A stretch of DNA of 6,450 nucleotides from Candidatus Woesearchaeota archaeon (GTDB taxonomy: Archaea > Nanobdellota > Nanobdellia > Woesearchaeales > UBA525), in assembly GCA_023252315.1 (NCBI GenBank), contig JAJPEB010000076.1, forward strand, positions 1-6,450, given 5' to 3'. Below the pieces are notes generated by a model. The model saw only the letters and a list, made by a program, of their open reading frames with translations, searched no databases and was not told where the DNA came from. Shown one piece after another: positions 5,135 through 6,450 of the stretch (within the stretch, counting starts at the first letter, position 1; every line of letters starts with the position of its first letter). The position numbers and the translations under genes were made by a program.

Positions 5135-5908
5135 ATGCGGATAGGCTTCATCGGCTCGCTGCACACGGATCTCGCGCATATCGTCGACACGGAGATGGAA
5201 CGGCTCGGCGCCTCCACGCTCGTGCTCGGCAGCCTCGTCCCCTCCTCGACGCTGCTCCACCACGAGACGTGGCAGCCGCGAAACCCGCTGCGCTGGCTCC
5301 TCCCCGCGCGCGCCCTCGAGACTCTCGGCCGCGAGGAGATCCGCGACGCGCTCGCGACGCTCATGGCGAGGGAGGGGCGCGACGTCATCTACATGCCTCA
5401 CGCGGCCCCGCGCTACGACACGAAAGGGAACGAGCTCCCCGCGATGGTGCGGCTGCCCTACGAGGGAGACGGCAGGAGCGAGGGCGCGGTGTTCGTCGCC
5501 CCTTCCCTGCGATCGTCGGCAGAGGGCACGGAGTTCAATCCCGGCTACGGGCTCAGGCTCGTGCGCAAGGCATTCCCCTCGGCGGCGGTCTCGTTCTTCT
5601 CGTACCCCACCTCGCCGCAGCTGCATGGGCAGATCAGGATCGCAGGCGGGGGGAGCGTGCTCGTGATGGGCCGCATGCGCTGGGGCAGGCCCGTGGACGT
5701 GAGCACGGGCACCTACGCCGTGGCCGGCGGTGTCGTCGACGAGTATTCCCTGCGCGACAGCGGGAGCATGCCGCCTTCGGCGCTCGTGCTCGACACCGCG
5801 CGCAAGAGCGTCACCGCGTACCTGCTCGACATCAGGCCAGAGGGATCCAGGAGCGGGATGGGGGTCGTCAGGTCGCTCGGGCGCCTCTGGCGCGCCTATC
5901 GGAGATGA
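5135..5908 (+). CDS. Uncharacterised 257-residue protein, possibly a degenerate metallophosphoesterase-like fold
   Basis: I do not recognise a family with confidence. The frame from ATG 5135 has strongly GC-rich third positions throughout, so it is a real gene. The N-terminus MRIGFIGSLHTDLAHI resembles the opening strand and first motif of calcineurin-like phosphoesterases (usually ending D-x-H), but the Asp is replaced (Ser8-Leu9-His10). Near the C-terminus QLHGQIRI, then a Gly-rich turn and strand (GGGSVLVMGR), then SALVLDTARKSVTAYLLDI echo the order GHxH, glycine-rich strand, final beta-hairpin of that superfamily. Most metal-ligand motifs (GDxxD, GNHD) are not apparent, although His89 in MPHA and several other His/Asp residues could serve. 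There is no signal peptide or membrane segment; the last 20 residues are basic. It is divergent from the aIF5A operon and followed after 42 bp by the next gene, which has its own promoter. The superfamily assignment is a low-confidence inference. Confidence 0.8.
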   Translation: MRIGFIGSLHTDLAHIVDTEMERLGASTLVLGSLVPSSTLLHHETWQPRNPLRWLLPARALETLGREEIRDALATLMAREGRDVIYMPHAAPRYDTKGNELPAMVRLPYEGDGRSEGAVFVAPSLRSSAEGTEFNPGYGLRLVRKAFPSAAVSFFSYPTSPQLHGQIRIAGGGSVLVMGRMRWGRPVDVSTGTYAVAGGVVDEYSLRDSGSMPPSALVLDTARKSVTAYLLDIRPEGSRSGMGVVRSLGRLWRAYRR

Positions 5909-5920
5909 GGCCCGGCAAGC

Positions 5921-5928
5921 CTTATAAG
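5921..5928 (+). promoter_or_regulatory. TATA box of the 5951 gene (leaderless)
   Basis: CTTATAAG is centred 26-27 bp before the GTG at 5951 and lies just 12 bp after the previous stop codon. The exact spacing is the main reason for taking GTG 5951 as the start. Confidence 0.78.
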
Positions 5929-5945
5929 ACCCCCGCGCAGGGGTC
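5928..5945. repeat. Inverted repeat between TATA box and start, operator-like
   Basis: GACCCC (5928-5933) and GGGGTC (5940-5945) form perfect 6-bp arms around a 6-bp centre. The dyad lies between the TATA box and the predicted start site at 5951, where a bound repressor would block RNA polymerase. It could instead be a hairpin in the 3' UTR of the preceding gene. Confidence 0.5.
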
Positions 5946-5950
5946 CCGGG

Positions 5951-6450
5951 GTGGCAGCCTCCCCCGATTACCGCAAGGTGTGGTCTGAGGTCGAGATGCC
6001 CTCGAGCTGGCACTGGCAGGTGATGCGGCCTGGAGCGCGGAACCGGATCCTCGCGCTCATGATGCACGCGCGCAGGCTCGTCTCCGAAGAGGCGGTGCAC
6101 GTCACGGAAGTGCTTGAGGAGCTCGAGCGCACGGGGAGGGCCGAGGAGTTCGTCGAGTTCATGGCCCACCTCGCGGATATCCGCGAGCGGTTCCTCAGGG
6201 ACAGGCATCTTCCTGAGGCTGCGGCGGTGCAGCAGGCGGTCGCCGAGTACGCGACGCAAGCGCGCAGGCGAGATGGCAGGCGCAGGTTCCTCGCGGGTGC
6301 GGCTGCGCTGGGAGGGGCCGCGATCCTGGCCCGCATCCTCGGCAGGGAGCTCGCGGACGCGCTCGTCGGCGATGAGGTCCCCATCCGCACCGCCGAGATG
6401 CTGTTCCCCGAGCGCACGAAGCCGCTCGCGAATCCCCGCTTCGTGAGCAT
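5951..6450 (+). CDS. Uncharacterised protein, 3'-truncated, with internal Arg-rich hydrophobic segment
   Basis: The frame from GTG 5951 stays open to the window edge, giving 166 residues with the GC-rich third positions of a real gene. I do not recognise a family. Residues 30-103 are charged and mostly helical in character (for example SEEAVHVTEVLEELERTGRAEEF), with no Cys. An Arg-rich patch at 105-112 is followed by FLAGAAALGGAAILA (113-127) and then by more charged sequence. That patch plus Phe-Leu and an Ala/Gly-rich run resembles a twin-arginine (RRxFL) signal, but it sits over 100 residues from the start, and Arg128 cuts the hydrophobic run to 15 residues. It may be a short membrane anchor with a cytosolic helical N-terminal domain, or simply a helix in a soluble protein. 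The start is chosen by promoter spacing; ATG codons at residues 16, 25, 37, 38 and 71 are alternatives. The function is unknown. Confidence 0.75.
   Translation, partial: MAASPDYRKVWSEVEMPSSWHWQVMRPGARNRILALMMHARRLVSEEAVHVTEVLEELERTGRAEEFVEFMAHLADIRERFLRDRHLPEAAAVQQAVAEYATQARRRDGRRRFLAGAAALGGAAILARILGRELADALVGDEVPIRTAEMLFPERTKPLANPRFVS

Noticed and set aside
4189..5988. Long plus-strand frame of 599 codons
   Set aside because: It is antisense to L40e and aIF5A and out of frame with the 5135 gene, with shadow-type composition (Arg/Ala/His-rich).
1..6450. Mobile elements, CRISPR arrays, tRNA or rRNA genes, defence-system cassette
   Set aside because: I looked for terminal repeats with transposase motifs, regularly spaced repeats, cloverleaf patterns and defence-type domains and found none. 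The content is mainly conserved cellular genes under separate promoters.

Overview
The window is a gene-dense stretch of a GC-rich archaeal chromosome. The archaeal assignment rests on translation factor aIF5A with an intact hypusination motif, on ribosomal protein L40e directly behind it, and on promoters with a single TATA-like box about 25-27 bp upstream of the start codon and no Shine-Dalgarno sequence, the pattern of leaderless archaeal mRNAs. The lineage is less certain. The compact layout, the M50 protease with an N-terminal two-helix extension and the L40e with an enlarged zinc-ribbon loop suggest a DPANN-like archaeon, but that is inference.

Layout from left to right. (1) The 3' part of a PLP-dependent class IV aminotransferase (1-795, +). 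(2) A 228 bp spacer with a strong palindrome and, at its right end, the promoter of a membrane zinc protease of the M50/site-2 family (1024-2217, +). (3) A small alpha/beta serine hydrolase of the RBBP9/YdeN type (2214-2768, -), convergent with the protease and sharing a CTAG stop with it. (4) A divergent 71 bp promoter region, then a COG0523/CobW-type metallochaperone GTPase (2840-3826, +). (5) An uncharacterised protein (3808-4290, -) that overlaps the GTPase 3' end by 19 bp and carries a His-Gly ... Ala-Cys arrangement reminiscent of clan CD cysteine peptidases. (6) The aIF5A-L40e operon on the minus strand (4971 down to 4405). (7) A divergent 163 bp promoter region, then an uncharacterised 257-residue protein (5135-5908, +), possibly a degenerate metallophosphoesterase-like fold. 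(8) An uncharacterised protein running off the right edge (5951-6450, +) with an internal Arg-rich, twin-arginine-like segment.

Apart from the aIF5A-L40e pair, every gene whose 5' end is in the window seems to have its own promoter, so this is a set of mostly independent transcription units and not one pathway operon. Seven promoters obey the same spacing rule. The rule corrects the start of the 3808-4290 gene (ATG at 4290, not the upstream GTG), the 5135 gene (not a start inside aIF5A) and the last gene (GTG at 5951).

I see no mobile element, CRISPR array, rRNA or tRNA. Nothing shows convincingly that a new multi-gene system is present. The best candidates for new biology are the three uncharacterised proteins and the inverted repeats in the promoter regions.
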